Assembly (NCBI RefSeq): GCF_000237925.1
Contig: NW_017386056.1
Location: forward strand, 1 to 64,000
DNA length: 64,000 bases
DNA from: Schistosoma mansoni
Lineage: Eukaryota > Platyhelminthes > Trematoda > Strigeidida > Schistosomatidae
Direction of reading: 5' to 3'
The position numbers were made by a program, and so were the translations under genes. Each line of letters starts with the position of its first letter. Within the stretch, counting starts at the first letter, position 1. Shown here piece after piece: positions 13,109 to 24,859 of the stretch. The notes under the pieces are model-generated. The model saw only the letters and a program-made list of their open reading frames with translations, did not search any database and was not told where the DNA came from.

Positions 13109-14032
13109 CTACGTACAATAGTCGTTTAGATGTTCTGGAAATCTTACTCTTCTTCCAGAAAGCGTTGTTTTAGGTTTATCTATCGACGTTGACGAAGTAT
13201 CAAGTTGTGTGTCGGCTGTCGTGTGGGGTACTACGAGTGTGGGAGCCGTGTCGTACGATTGTACCGAAGGAAATTCGACGTAGCTAGGGTTTCCTTCTAA
13301 GTGCGCTGCTTTTAGGCGGTCGATACTGATGCTATCGTTCGTGCCGTTCTTATCGACTACATAGTACTTGGGTTCACGTTGAAGAACTTTGAAGGGTCCT
13401 TCGTATGCTGATTCGAGAGGTCGTCGATGTGAGTCTCGACGAACGAAGACATGTGTACTATGTCGTAATTCGGGTTGAACGAAAACATCAGTTGATTGAG
13501 GTCGAGTGTGAGCAGGTTTATCTGAACGCATAGTGTTTGTAAGCCTGCTCGTGTAAGAGTTTAGATCCATGTTCAATGAAGAAGCCGAAGGATCTACGAA
13601 TTCTCCTGGAAGTCGGAGTGTCGTTCCGTAAACGAGTTGAGATGCAGTGTATCCAATGTCAGCTTTCACTGCAGTGCGGATACCTAGCAAGACGAGTAGA
13701 AGAGCGTCTGTCCACTGTGAAACGTTTGTAGCTGATAGTGAAGCCTTAGGTTGTCGATGAAAACGTTCTACCAACCCGTTTGCTTGTGGGTGGTAGGCGG
13801 TCGTTCGGAAGCGCGTGATTCCTAATAGTGAGGTCAGACAACGTAAAATTCCAGATTCGAACTGGCGTCCGCGGTCTGTAGTGATGGTTGAAGGGCAGCC
13901 GAAATTTGCTACCCATCGTTCGACGAAGGCACGGTCCACTGTTTCAGTAGTAATGTCCTTAATAGATACTGCTTCTGGCCATCGAGTGAAACAGTCTACG
14001 CAGGTTAAAAGGTTCCGAAACATCACTAGCAA
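13109..14032 (-). CDS. Gypsy integrase open frame within the element
   Basis: A 307-codon frame on the - strand belonging to the element at 12273-14749. It shows the integrase core wording TCVDCFTRWPEAVSIKDI, then TITTDRGRQFES and TAYHPQANGLVERFHR, which hold the catalytic aspartate and glutamate surroundings. A C-terminal module with YEGPFKVL and ISIDRLKAA is the GPF/Y-type region of CsRn1-like integrases. The frame begins directly after gag-like sequence, so it represents part of a polyprotein rather than an independent gene. Treated as a fossil piece of the element. Confidence 0.85.
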   Translation of the reverse strand: MLVMFRNLLTCVDCFTRWPEAVSIKDITTETVDRAFVERWVANFGCPSTITTDRGRQFESGILRCLTSLLGITRFRTTAYHPQANGLVERFHRQPKASLSATNVSQWTDALLLVLLGIRTAVKADIGYTASQLVYGTTLRLPGEFVDPSASSLNMDLNSYTSRLTNTMRSDKPAHTRPQSTDVFVQPELRHSTHVFVRRDSHRRPLESAYEGPFKVLQREPKYYVVDKNGTNDSISIDRLKAAHLEGNPSYVEFPSVQSYDTAPTLVVPHTTADTQLDTSSTSIDKPKTTLSGRRVRFPEHLNDYCT

Positions 14033-14401
14033 ACATACTAGGTGTTACGTACCTGTTGAATTCGCGCGGTAACGCTTTAACTGCCGCGAGGAATCGTGGG
14101 CGTGAGTCTGTAATGCCGTGGCCGTTAAAGTCGGCTTCTGCGTAGCAGAACCAGGACTCGATATTATCGGGCAAAATGGCGTTAACCGAATCGATGACGG
14201 GGTGTAGTACTTAACTTAAATACTTTAGGTGACTGTTCCGTCATAGTAATATAAAGAACGAAAAATGTCTAATTAAAATATATCTGGGAAAACTCGAGAA
14301 AAAAAGTATATCACAATATATAAAATTCAAATAAAGAATAACAATGAATAATAATATTCCAAAAAGGAACAGACTCACAGTTTATTGGCTTGGTGTACCA
14401 G

Positions 14402-14419
14402 ATCACGTCGGGCTCACCA
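14402..14419 (-). other. tRNA-Trp primer binding site
   Basis: On the - strand, directly after the 5' LTR, the element reads TGGTGAGCCCGACGTGAT. This matches the complement of the tRNA-Trp 3' end (TGGTGACCCCGACGTGA) with one difference. CsRn1-type Gypsy elements are known to prime from tRNA-Trp. Confidence 0.75.
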
Positions 14420-14420
14420 A

Positions 14421-14747
14421 TGAAGATACGACCAGTATTCTAGTTTTGACAACTAGCGACCAGTAGCACCTTCTATATTCGAAACTTCTTCTGCCCAAAT
14501 GGAAATCAGAAGTCAGACGAGAAGAGGTAGGAAAGATATATTTGATACGTTATCAATATATCGAGAAGCGTTTGTTCTTAGCTAGCTAGTGAACGTAGGA
14601 GCTGTGTCCCACGCCGAGTCGAAACGTGATCTGGTACGGATGCATGACCGAAAGCCTTCAGTTAAACAAGCCCACTTAAACAACGTGGTCAGCATCCAAT
14701 GTCGAACACTTAATGAGCTATTGATTTTGGGAAATTATTTACAGCTA
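14421..14747 (-). repeat. 5' LTR of the CsRn1-like element
   Basis: The 327-bp partner of 12273-12599, followed on its outer side by the target-site copy CAATCG at 14748-14753. Confidence 0.88.
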
Positions 14748-14753
14748 CAATCG

Positions 14754-15130
14754 ATTGGTTGAATAAATACGTCTAATTAGGCAGTTGGAGTTAGTCAGAA
14801 GCTGATTACGCTAAGGGAGGATTTATTCCAACAGCGATTCCAGCAAACGCTTTAAGTTGTTCACTGCATCTAATTTTGATTCCTTGATTGTCTGAGGCCT
14901 GTGTTATTACTGATTGTTGTCTACCACTTTCCGTAGTAAGCGTGTGATATGAGCTCTTGCTGGGTCTTCCACTCACCTTTTGTATTTTCCTCCTGTTTTC
15001 CACCCCTCTTCACTCATTCTACTTCGCACGATCCCCATGTGCAAAGTGCCTTCTGTTTAGACTTTTAACCACTCATATGGGTGCCTCAGAAATGACTTTG
15101 TTGTAATAAGACAATGGTTCGTCAATAACC
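14754..15130. other. Unannotated DNA between two LTR insertions
   Basis: A 65-residue - strand frame (14806-15003) has no recognisable motif. No other signal was seen. Confidence 0.35.
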
Positions 15131-15355
15131 TTAGTCTTAACCAAAGCGCTCCACTCAAAGTATTGTTTATAAGCTGGTTTTCTGTCTGGCATTATTGGCC
15201 TAATAAAGAAAGTGTACGAGCAATAATTTACACGAAGGCTTCCTATCACTTTCGTTTCGCTTAATTTCCACCTGTGAATTAGATTATGTGTGCGTAAACA
15301 TCTATTGTGTAAACGGTTATTTTTAGTTTTCAGTGATAAGGATAGGAGGTCTACC
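15131..15355. repeat. 225-bp tandem repeat, unit 1
   Basis: It starts TTAGTCTTAACCAAAGCGCT and ends GATAGGAGGTCTACC. The next unit begins immediately at 15356 with the same words and is interrupted by the Gypsy insertion. It resumes at 26043-26233 through the same end. No coding potential is evident. The unit might be part of an older mobile element; its nature is unknown. Confidence 0.8.
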
Positions 15356-15393
15356 TTAGTCTTAACCAAAGCGCTCCACCCAAAATATTGTTC
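15356..15393. repeat. 225-bp tandem repeat, unit 2, left piece
   Basis: The first 38 bases of the second unit, ending in GTTC, the left target-site copy of the Gypsy insertion. Together with 26043-26233, less the 4-bp duplication, it gives exactly 225 bp, the same as unit 1. Confidence 0.8.
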
Positions 15394-15709
15394 TGTAATG
15401 GTAACAAAAATCATTACATGCAACATTAATAATGTGAGTTTGTATTTCTCATTGCAGGGCAACAATGAGTGAATGCACTGGAAGTAGAAGAACAAGCCCT
15501 ACGCGGTCTGAACCTGCAGAATAACGAGTAAAACTTTTGTAATAACTCTCCACTATTTGTACTAAGAACCGCGTTTTTCAATTTCAAATATATCTGTTGC
15601 ACCAGCACACCGTGTTCTCACTTCAGAGGCACTTGTCTGTCCTGACAGTTGTGTTGCTGTTTCAGGTCGCTCCTGCTCCCAAGTAAACGTCAAAATATAA
15701 CGTGCTTCA
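15394..15709 (+). repeat. 5' LTR of the large Gypsy element
   Basis: A 316-bp repeat, TGTAATGGTAAC at the start and CGTGCTTCA at the end, nearly identical to 25727-26042. Visible differences are confined to the first dozen bases and one base near the end. Confidence 0.88.
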
Positions 15710-16253
15710 AGTGGTGATGGAGGTGCCTATGTCTAAACGCGATGAAAACTATGATGAACCACGAGTCATTCCAAGCAAGTCAGCAACCGTTGCAATCATC
15801 CGCCAACCACCACTACTGGGAGTTTCGTCAGACTATGCTATTTGGAAGGTCAGGGTAACGACGTATTTACGTAAGGTTCCAGCTACAGAACATTTCGACT
15901 ACCTCCTATTGATTGCGCGCTATTCGAACGGGAAGTTTAGTCCTAACGTGATTTACATTTCTCAAACTTTTGCTGTGTTCTTACGCAACAAAAGTATCAT
16001 ATCCAATCCAAAGAATCTATTCTGAGCTATACGTTCGGTAGATTACTTCTTTTTTGTGTTTCACTCAAATTAATAGTTAACTGTGGTTTTGCCTCAGCTC
16101 ACTATCGGTTTTTTTTATAGTTTTCACGTAAAGGCTAGCTTTAGCTTATCGTTAACTGTTTTTATACATTTTTGCCAGTTTTTGTTTACTGTGTGTTTTT
16201 TAACGGTCCTAAATTTACTGCTTGTATTTTTAAGACAGTCTAAATCACTAGCC

Positions 16254-17219
16254 ATGAAAAATTCATGCAAGAGACCTGGTTGCCGTTTTGCCGTTACATC
16301 TGGCATGCAGTGTGACAACTGTGAAGGTTGGTTCCATGAGGCATGTACAGATCTAACAGCAGCAGCCTATAGCAGACTCAGCAAGTCTGATCGTAGGTGG
16401 GTATGTGTTACCTGCAACACCGATACGGTAGTTATGTTGGGTACTATCATTACTTTACTGACAGGTCTGAGAGATAAGTTGTCTAAGAATTCGGTAAATG
16501 ATAGCATCATGACGGGTAACAAAGCTGGAACGCATAGGGCAAATAAGAAAAAGGATACTGACAGGTCGGTTATCGACGGTGCTGCTAACAGCACGAGTGA
16601 TGATGTGCTGAAACTCAGCACCATCTTAACATCGACTGTCATCGACTCCCTCAGTAAACTTGGGTCCCGCAGGGAAGAGTCCTTGAATGAGACAGTGGTT
16701 TCCAAAAATCCTGTAGGTGGATGGACTCATGTTAACAGGAGTAATAAAGCCCAAGCGTCCCCGCCGAAACTGAACGTCCCAAGGATCGTGCGGAAATCAA
16801 TTGATGCTTTGGCCGCACAGTCTACACCCAAGACTGTCCGCCCGGTCATCACTGAGCCCAGGAATCGAAAACGCGCCTCGACATCCAAACAACAAGATAC
16901 CAAACCTAGACGCCCTGGAAAACCTGGGAAATCAATTGCGGTTCGTGACGACTCTGTCACAATCATGAACCTTATTGACAACCCCGACCTTCCTCTCAGT
17001 TTGCAGGACAAAAACGATAGGATGCTCTGGGGAGAATTAAACAAGAGGCTTGAACTCCCTAGAATAGAGCCTTTGACCGTCACACGGCTCACTTGGGGGA
17101 AGGACTCTTACCACCTAAACCATTTCTTGCCAATAGACGTCGGTTACCAACTGGCATCCATATGCATCCGGATAGGCCCCACGACAGCAGGGCCAAGCAC
17201 AAACGAAAGCTGGAGCTGA
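16254..17219 (+). CDS. CR1-like LINE ORF1, PHD-finger protein
   Basis: 321 codons from the ATG at 16254; an in-frame extension back to 16083 has only a GTG start and is very hydrophobic, so I place the start at MKNSCKRPGC. The N-terminus carries a C4HC3-like zinc-binding pattern: CKRPGC, CDNCEGWFHEAC, then WVCVTC, all within the first 60 residues, as in PHD fingers. CR1-clade ORF1 proteins commonly carry such a finger and are thought to bind the element RNA or chromatin. The middle is rich in Ser, Thr, Lys and Arg with a basic patch (NRKRASTSKQQDTKPRRPG), consistent with nucleic acid binding. The frame is complete to its stop and lies 185 bp before ORF2. Confidence 0.82.
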   Translation: MKNSCKRPGCRFAVTSGMQCDNCEGWFHEACTDLTAAAYSRLSKSDRRWVCVTCNTDTVVMLGTIITLLTGLRDKLSKNSVNDSIMTGNKAGTHRANKKKDTDRSVIDGAANSTSDDVLKLSTILTSTVIDSLSKLGSRREESLNETVVSKNPVGGWTHVNRSNKAQASPPKLNVPRIVRKSIDALAAQSTPKTVRPVITEPRNRKRASTSKQQDTKPRRPGKPGKSIAVRDDSVTIMNLIDNPDLPLSLQDKNDRMLWGELNKRLELPRIEPLTVTRLTWGKDSYHLNHFLPIDVGYQLASICIRIGPTTAGPSTNESWS

Positions 17220-17403
17220 CAATTCCACTCGTGGACTGTCTTGATCATTAAAAAAACGTGTAAAGGACAGGGACTACCAACTCGGTAAATATCGTATAGG
17301 TAGGCTACCTGTCCACTCACACACGGCTCATATAGACAAACAAGAAGAAGCTCACGCGTTCCAAATTGAAAGCATAAACTGCCTATACACGAACGCCGCG
17401 AGC

Positions 17404-20168
17404 TTGCCAAACAAAATGGATGAGCTACGTGAACTTAGCAACGCTAATGATGCCCATCTGATAGGAATATCCGAAACTTGGATAACGTCTCAGTTTACGG
17501 ACCAAGAGTTAGCAATAACTGGGATGTCTTTATTTCGCAACGACAGAAAAACAGGAATGGGGGGTGGGGAGCACTATACACACGGTCATGCCTGGATGCG
17601 CACCAACTTCACAACCAAGAGTTTCACAATCTTGACGAGTCACTATGGTGCTCAGTAAGATTATCTACCACCTCGAGGTGCCTAGTTGGGGTCGTTTACA
17701 GGAAGCCCACTGCCGACATCGAATATGACAAACGTCTGCTGGAAGGATTAACTCTCTCTACGCGTCTCGGATTCTCTCATATCCTGATTCTAGGGGATTT
17801 CAATCTCCCTAGAATCAACTTCGTGGAACATACATACATTGGTGGTGCCAACTCTACTGAAGCTCTGTTCTTCAACCTTATCGGCGACCTGGGATTATTT
17901 GAAAATGTGAAGTCGACAACCCGTTGGAGAAACAGTCAGACGCCGTCACGCTTAGACTGGGTATTCACAAATGAAGAATTCCTAGTTGACGACCTCTCAA
18001 TCCTGGCTCCCCTGGGGAAAAGTGATCACGCCGTCTTATCATTCAGCTTTGTCAGCAAAACGGAGCTACGATATCCTACTAGCAACAAGCGCTGGAACTT
18101 CAAACGGTTGAATGTGTTAGCTTTACAGGACTATCTACAACAGGTGGATTGGGATGTTCACCCTCAAATTGAAGTGGATGCTCATTGGGATTTTTTACTG
18201 CACACGATCTTATGTGCTACTGAGCATTCAGTTCCTAAAATGGTCCCAAAAAGCTACAAGCAACCTCCAATCATCAAGAACCGCACTCGTCGTTTGTTAA
18301 GCCGCAAAAGGCACTGTTGGGCTGAATATAAACGAACTGATAACAACGGCACGTACAGGCAATACAAACATATAAAGAACATATGCACAAAGGCAATAAG
18401 AGAAGACAGGCTTCAGTTCCAGACCAAGCTTATCGATAGATTCGTCTCCAGTCCGAAAAGCTTGTTCAGTTATGCAGCTTCTCTTCGACAAGGCAAAACT
18501 GGAGTTTCCCAACTGCTTGGTCCTAATGGCCCGACCAATAACGACAGTGATGCCGCTAACCTTTTGGCTGAACAATACTCCCGGACATTCCAGCTGACCC
18601 ACATCAACCATACTGACGAAAGCTTCATCTGCACCTGTACAGGACTTTCCGAAGTGGACCTGAGTGCTGACCTGGTGCTCCGTAAACTGCAGAACCTAAG
18701 GAAAGACACTTCTCCTGGTCCGGACATGGTTCATTCCACTGTATTGAGGGAAGCAGCTTCAATCCTGGCGACACCACTTGGCGTGATGTTTTCACACTCG
18801 CTAAGCAGAGGCAAACCACCGGAAATATGGAAGCTGGCCCACATCACACCAATTTTCAAAGGAGGTCGACGCAGTGAACCCTCAAGCTACCGACCAGTGG
18901 CCCTTCTCTCCATACCTTCAAAAATTATGGAATCCCTAGTATTCGACGGCATACTAGAACACTTATCATCCTCAAAGTTTTTCTCGCCTCAACAGCATGG
19001 TTTCAGAAAAGGTCATTCTTGTATGATCAACCTGCTGACTGCGGTGGATAGATGGACAACCATCCTTGATCGCAAGGGGAAGGTTGACGTCATCTACCTG
19101 GACTTTTCAAAAGCTTTTGATAGGGTCAACCATGCATGTCTTATCAAGGAGCTTGGACGATTGGGTATAAAACCCCCTTTAATTGATTGGCTCTCTTCAT
19201 ATTTAGAAAACCGACACTTTAAGGTCAGGGTTAACTTCACTCTCTCTAAGGCTATGGAATGTCCTAGTGGGGTCCCCCAGGGTTCAATACTAGGACCTCT
19301 TCTCTTCTTGATTTATATTAGCGATCTTCCTCAACAAGTTTCATCTGACTTATTGCTTTTTGCTGATGATGTGAAACTTTGGAGAGAGATACGTAATCAT
19401 AATGATACACTAGTTCTTCAGGAGGATCTGACTCGACTTCAAAGTTGGGCAGACGACAACGGACTTACCTTCAACACTTCAAAGTGCAAGGTAGTTCATC
19501 TGAGACATGTTGCAGACTATAGTTATAACTTAGGTAACTCACCTCTAGAAGTTTCCCAAGTTGAAAAAGATTTAGGAGTGTTGGTACCCTACGACCTGAA
19601 ATCGTATGCGAACTGTGACAAAAACGCCTCTCAAGCAAACCTTGCACTGGTAACATTGAAGCGCATTTTTGGCCAGTTTGACGGTAGAACCTTCCATATA
19701 ATCTTCAACAGTTTTATTCGTCCCCACTTAGAGTACGGAAACATAGTATTTCCTCCCTCCCTCCAAAAGGATAAGGTCACTCTGGAACGTATACAACGTC
19801 GAACCACGAAATCAGTTCGGGGTCTCAAATTCAAACCTTATGAAGAGCGCCTCAAATCACTTAACCTTTACCCGTTAGAGTACAGGCGTCTTAGAGGTGA
19901 TCTTCTTATGACTTATAGTATCCTTATTACTTCTGGTCATCCCCTTAAACAACTTCTTAAGCTTAGTCATAACACTAACCTCAGAGGTAACACCCAGAAA
20001 TTGGAGACCCTACATAGCAGAACAGATTGCAGACACAACTTCTACTCCGTTAGAGTTGTCAAGTGCTGGAACTCGCTGCCGACTGATCTAGTCCAAGCGA
20101 CCTCCCAGGAGTCCTTTAAGAGGAAACTTGACTTATTCTTAAGGACTAAGGATAACATATTATTATGA
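17404..20168 (+). CDS. CR1-like LINE ORF2, endonuclease-reverse transcriptase
   Basis: About 920 residues in two overlapping frames. The first (to about 17560) reads NAASLPNKMDELR and ISETWIT, the start of an apurinic-type endonuclease. After a run of G residues at 17559-17569 the protein continues in the next frame, so a one-base indel in a homopolymer breaks it. The second frame holds LILGDFNLP (about 17782-17808) and SDHAVLSF (about 18020), endonuclease motifs. It then holds reverse transcriptase blocks: SSYRPVALLS, QHGFRKGHSC, YLDFSKAFDRV, GVPQGSILGPLLF and FADD (19359-19370) with both catalytic aspartates. The CR1-type tail with RIQRRTTKSVRGL follows. The endonuclease nicks target DNA and the polymerase copies the element RNA at the nick. 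The true start upstream of 17404 is uncertain; sense codons extend back to at least 17368. Confidence 0.88.
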
Positions 20169-20315
20169 TTTACCAAACTCTTTTTTTTCCTCTATTATCG
20201 TTCATATACCTAGGTTCTTACCTGGAGGTATTGGTGATCCACTGCTACCAGACACGGAAGCCCGTTAAGCGAAAGCTTCTTCTATTCCGTCCTCAACCAT
20301 TTGAACCATTTGAAT

Positions 20316-20890
20316 CGCGCTTAGACGATGAAGCAGCAAAAAGGGCGATAGCCAATGGTTTTACTGCAAGCAACTCATCTGTTCAAAACTGGAAGATTCT
20401 TGACGAATGTTTTTCGTCAACAGTAGACACTCAACTGAGGACCATGCAGTTTCTATCGCGTCACCAGAAAATGAGTGAGGAGCCCATTGAATACCTACAC
20501 TCTCTGCAGCAAGCCGCAATATTAGCCTTCCCCAGCTTAGACGTCTCTGTTCGGGAAGAATTAATACGTGCACGATTTACAGAGGGGCTCTTGCCAGGTG
20601 CACTACGACAGCACCTTCTATACATGCCACCGAAAAGCATTCAAGACCTAAGAACCACAGTCCTTCGGTTCGTTGCCGCGGATAAGCTATCAAACGCTTT
20701 CAATACACCTCATTTGTCAGCGAATGTTATTGAACAGCCTGGAGTACCACATCAGTCCGACCCTACTCAAACTATTTCCGCGGTCAAATGGCGCCCCGAT
20801 AGACAGCCGTTACGAACTAGTCAACATAATCGGAAGACGGAGTGTTTTTATTGCCAACACTGGCTGGAGAGCCCGGAAATGCGGGCACAA
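20316..20890 (+). mobile_element. Gag remainder of the large Gypsy element
   Basis: Part of the element at 15394-26042, to the right of the LINE. The frame contains LDDEAAKRAIANGF, DECFSSTVDTQLRTMQFL and a nucleocapsid-like CFYCQHW near the end. The same sequence occurs in inverted orientation at about 23490-24060. Confidence 0.8.
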
Positions 20891-20959
20891 TAAGTTTTGG
20901 AAGCAAGGTGAGACTAGTTTTTCCCATTTGTCTTCATATTATTCTAAATCAGTATATCC

Positions 20960-22730
20960 TATAACCATAGCTGATAGTTTACAGGGCCTACAGACTACTA
21001 TTCTACTGGATACAGAGGCTTCAGTATCCATTGTGAGAGAAGAATTTTTAAGCACATTGAATCGCATAAACCGACAAAAACCATGTTCCTCCACACTAAA
21101 AACAGCCGGTGGTGACCTTCTGGAAGTACGGTCTAAGGTGTGGTTGGAAATAACGGTGAATAAACATTCATTCCTACACGAATTCTTGGTATGCCCCACA
21201 CTCACCTGGGATGTTATACTTGGAGTTGACTTCATGTTAAAATACGACGTCGTTATACATGTAGCTAAGGTGGAAGCGCGGACCGGGGAAGTAACCATTC
21301 CGACACATCGTCTTAAGAACGCAACTAAGTCGGTAGCTCACGTAGAGGTGTCGGAAGTCATACACTAGGTACAAACCAATGAACAAATAACAGAGAATGT
21401 CCGTCTATCAACCATTTCCTTACTTCAAAAATTTAGTTCTGTTTTCGCAGAGAATATCTCTGGTAATCGGACGACCACGGTACAACAGTCTATTCCCACA
21501 GGTGATCACATGCCATTACGTCAACCACCCCGAAGAGTACCGGTACACTATCAGCCTCAGCTAGAATCAATGATAAAAGAGATGTTATAGAAAAAGATTA
21601 TTGTGCCATCTTCATCACCGTGGGCTTCACCCATTGTTTTAGTGAAGAAAGACTCCTCCCTTCGATTACGTATAGATTACCGTCGCCTTAATGCTATAAC
21701 AAAGCGCGACTCCTTCCCACTACCACGGATTGATGCGACATTAGATGCTATGAAAGGTGCGTGTTGGTTTTCGACTTTAGACCTAGCATCCGGATACTGG
21801 CAAGTAGAAGTACGACCTCAGGAAGAAGACGACATTCGTTGTGCCAAATGGTCTCTACGAATTTCAGGTGATGCCTTTCGGGTTAACTAATGCCCCAGCA
21901 ACCTTTCAACGACTCATACAGACGGTCCTACATGGCCTGGTACCACACAAATGTTTGATTTACCTTGATGATATTATTGTGTATGGCAGCACGCCTGAAC
22001 AGCATAATGCCAACTTGAGGGCAGTCTTACAGCGTATTAAGCAGCACAATTTAAAGGTGAAACCGTCCAAATGTCGACTCTTGTAGAAAGAAGTACTCTT
22101 TCTAGGACATCGCAACACAGAAGATGGAGTAGCAACAGATAAGGAAAAACGAGCGCCATTATTAACTGGCCACAACCGAAACCTGCGGAGGAGGTACGTA
22201 GCTTCTTGGGGTTCGCTTCTTACTATAGACGTTTCGTGCGCGATTTCGCATCCCTAGCAGCACCTTTACATCGCCTGACGCATAAAGGACGGAAATTTTT
22301 GTGGACCACAGAATGCCAACAAGCATTTAACACCCTGAAATCATGTCTTGCTGCTCCACCCATGCTAGCTTTTCCAGACACTTCAGATAAAGGAGGTGAG
22401 TTTATACTTGATACTGATGCTAGCTCGTCAGCTTTCGGAGCAGTCCTTTCTCAAACAACACAGGATGAACGGGAGAGGGTCATAGCGTACGCTAGCCGGC
22501 GGTTAGATAAAAGAGAGACAAGGTGTTCTACGACGAGCCGAGATGCTGGCTTTGGTAAAATTTTTGCAACATTTTCGTCACTATCTCTTAGGGCGCCCTT
22601 TTCGTGTGCGCACAGACCATCGTGCATTTCAGTGGCTTCGTTCATTTCGCGAACCAGAAGGTCAGGTGGCACGCTGGCAGGAGAGATTGCAGGAGTCCGA
22701 TTTTACTTGTGAATACCGACCAGGCAGCCG
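20960..22730 (+). mobile_element. Protease, RT and RNase H regions of the Gypsy element
   Basis: Fossil parts in order. Protease-like LLDTEASVSIV is near 21005-21040 and WDVILGVDF near 21208. Reverse transcriptase shows FSTLDLASGYWQV near 21770, FQVMPFGLTNAPATFQRL near 21858-21915 and YLDDIIVYG near 21960. A FLGFASYYRRFV junction is near 22200. RNase H shows FILDTDASSSAFGAVLSQ near 22402-22456 and RTDHRAFQWL near 22610. The wording is that of Ty3/Gypsy pol. Several breaks are present. Confidence 0.85.
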
Positions 22731-23099
22731 TAACACAAACGCCGATTTTCTGCCTCGTATACCCTATGCTCCTAGTACCATTAGTGCTGTCCTTAGCACA
22801 GCCCCAGAGATCGACTGGCCGTCTCTTCAAGCAACAGACCCTGACCTGCAGTTTATTTACCTACGACAACTACACGGAAACGATAAACCTTCTGCGGCAG
22901 AGTTAAAGGATCATTCCCCAGCGACACGCAGTCTTTGAGCCAGGTGGAGTAGCCTTAGATTGTATGGGGACACGCTATTTAGTCAGCGAGTCAAAACAAC
23001 CATTGTTGATAGTACCACGTGTGCAAGGTCAAAATATTATGGAGCAGGTGCATCGAGAACTCGGGCACTCGGGGAAACGGAAAACCGAACGTGCGATAG

Positions 23100-23282
23100 C
23101 AATCCATCCATGAAGACGTGACTGAATTCTGCAAAAATTGTAGCACGTGCCATGCCATCAAGTCACCTCAGCAAAGACCCCGTGCACCGTTAGTCCCAAT
23201 GACGACAGAAGGTCCACATCAACGAGTTGGTATCGATATCATGGGGCCACTTACAACATCAAAGAACGAAAACCGTTATACC
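23100..23282 (+). mobile_element. Gypsy integrase, first part
   Basis: Reads CKNCSTCHAIKSPQQRPRAP and RVGIDIMGPLTTSKNENRYT, the zinc-finger end and the beginning of the integrase core. The integrase region is interrupted here by the mosaic insert (23283-24857). Confidence 0.8.
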
Positions 23283-24178
23283 CTTGGAGGTGAGAGGAGA
23301 ATGGTTTTTGTCGGTTTATGCGATTCAATGTGCTTAAAAATCCTTCTCTCATAATGGATACTGAAGCCTCTGTATCCAGTAGAATAGTAGTCTGTAGGCC
23401 CTGTAAACTATCAGCTATGGTTATAGGATATACTGATTTAGAATAATATGAAGACAAATGGGAAAAACTAGTCTCACCTTGCTTCCAAAACTTATTGTGC
23501 CCGCATTTCCGGGCTCTCCAGCCAGTGTTGGCAATAAAAACACTCCGTCTTCCGATTATGTTGACTAGTTCGTAACGGCTGTCTATCGGGGCGCCATTTG
23601 ACCGCGGAAATAGTTTGAGTAGGGTCGGACTGATGTGGTACTCCAGGCTGTTCAATAACATTCGCTGACAAATGAGGTGTATTGAAAGCGTTTGATAGCT
23701 TATCCGCGGCAACGAACCGAAGGACTGTGGTTCTTAGGTCTTGAATGCTTTTCGGTGGCATGTATAGAAGGTGCTGTCGTAGTGCACCTGGCAAGAGCCC
23801 CTCTGTAAATCGTGCACGTATTAATTCTTCCCGAACAGAGACGTCTAAGCTGGGGAAGGCTAATATTGCGGCTTGCTGCAGAGAGTGTAGGTATTCAATG
23901 GGCTCCTCACTCATTTTCTGGTGACGCGATAGAAACTGCATGGTCCTCAGTTGAGTGTCTACTGTTGACGAAAAACATTCGTCAAGAATCTTCCAGTTTT
24001 GAACAGATGAGTTGCTTGCAGTAAAACCATTGGCTATCGCCCTTTTTGCTGCTTCATCGTCTAAGCACGATAGGAGGTAGTCGAAATGTTCTGTAGCTGG
24101 AACCTTACGTAAATACGTCGTTACCCTGACCTTCCAAATAGCATAGTCTGATGAAACTCCCAGTAGTGTTGGTTGTGT
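23283..24178 (-). mobile_element. Inverted gag-protease segment inside integrase region
   Basis: On the - strand this repeats gag and early protease sequence of the same Gypsy family (LLGVSSDYAIWKVRVT through MRAQ and on to LLDTEASVSIM). It therefore forms a long inverted repeat with 20316-21090 and 15810-15915. It does not contain the CR1-like LINE, so it derives from a copy, or from a time, without that insertion. It is joined at about 24178 to the 5' leader of an EF-1alpha cDNA. A template switch during reverse transcription is the simplest origin; later inversion is the alternative. Confidence 0.82.
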
Positions 24179-24179
24179 G

Positions 24180-24857
<678 letters not shown>

Positions 24858-24859
24858 GA

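Larger units (their letters stand above)
12273..14749 (-). mobile_element. Young but incomplete CsRn1-like Gypsy element
   Basis: Two direct repeats of 327 bp (12273-12599 and 14421-14747) appear identical by eye and bound 1.8 kb of internal DNA. CAATCG occurs on both outer sides (12267-12272, 14748-14753), giving a 4-6 bp target duplication depending on where the TG...CA ends are placed. On the - strand, a primer site matching tRNA-Trp follows the 5' LTR, and a G-rich polypurine tract (12601-12625) precedes the 3' LTR. The parts seen are a gag beginning near 14215-13990 and an integrase frame. No protease, reverse transcriptase or RNase H was seen, so the copy is broken and could only move in trans. 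The matching LTRs imply a recent insertion. CsRn1-type assignment rests on the tRNA-Trp site and integrase wording. Confidence 0.88.
15922..20315 (+). mobile_element. Near full-length CR1-like (SR1/Perere-type) LINE
   Basis: A 4.4-kb non-LTR retrotransposon inserted in the gag region of the Gypsy element. A gag segment without this insertion exists in inverted form at 23297-24178 and shows the empty site. CGCGCT at 15916-15921 and 20316-20321 is a plausible target duplication. The element has a 5' leader of about 330 bp, a PHD-type zinc finger ORF1 and an endonuclease/reverse transcriptase ORF2. A 147-bp 3' end closes in two copies of CCATTTGAA, like the short tandem tails of CR1-clade LINEs. 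Only one obvious coding defect (a frame change near 17560) was seen, so the insertion is young and postdates the Gypsy insertion. Confidence 0.9.

Noticed and set aside
16124-19834. Minus-strand frames over the CR1-like LINE
   Set aside because: Shadows of ORF1 and ORF2 on the other strand.
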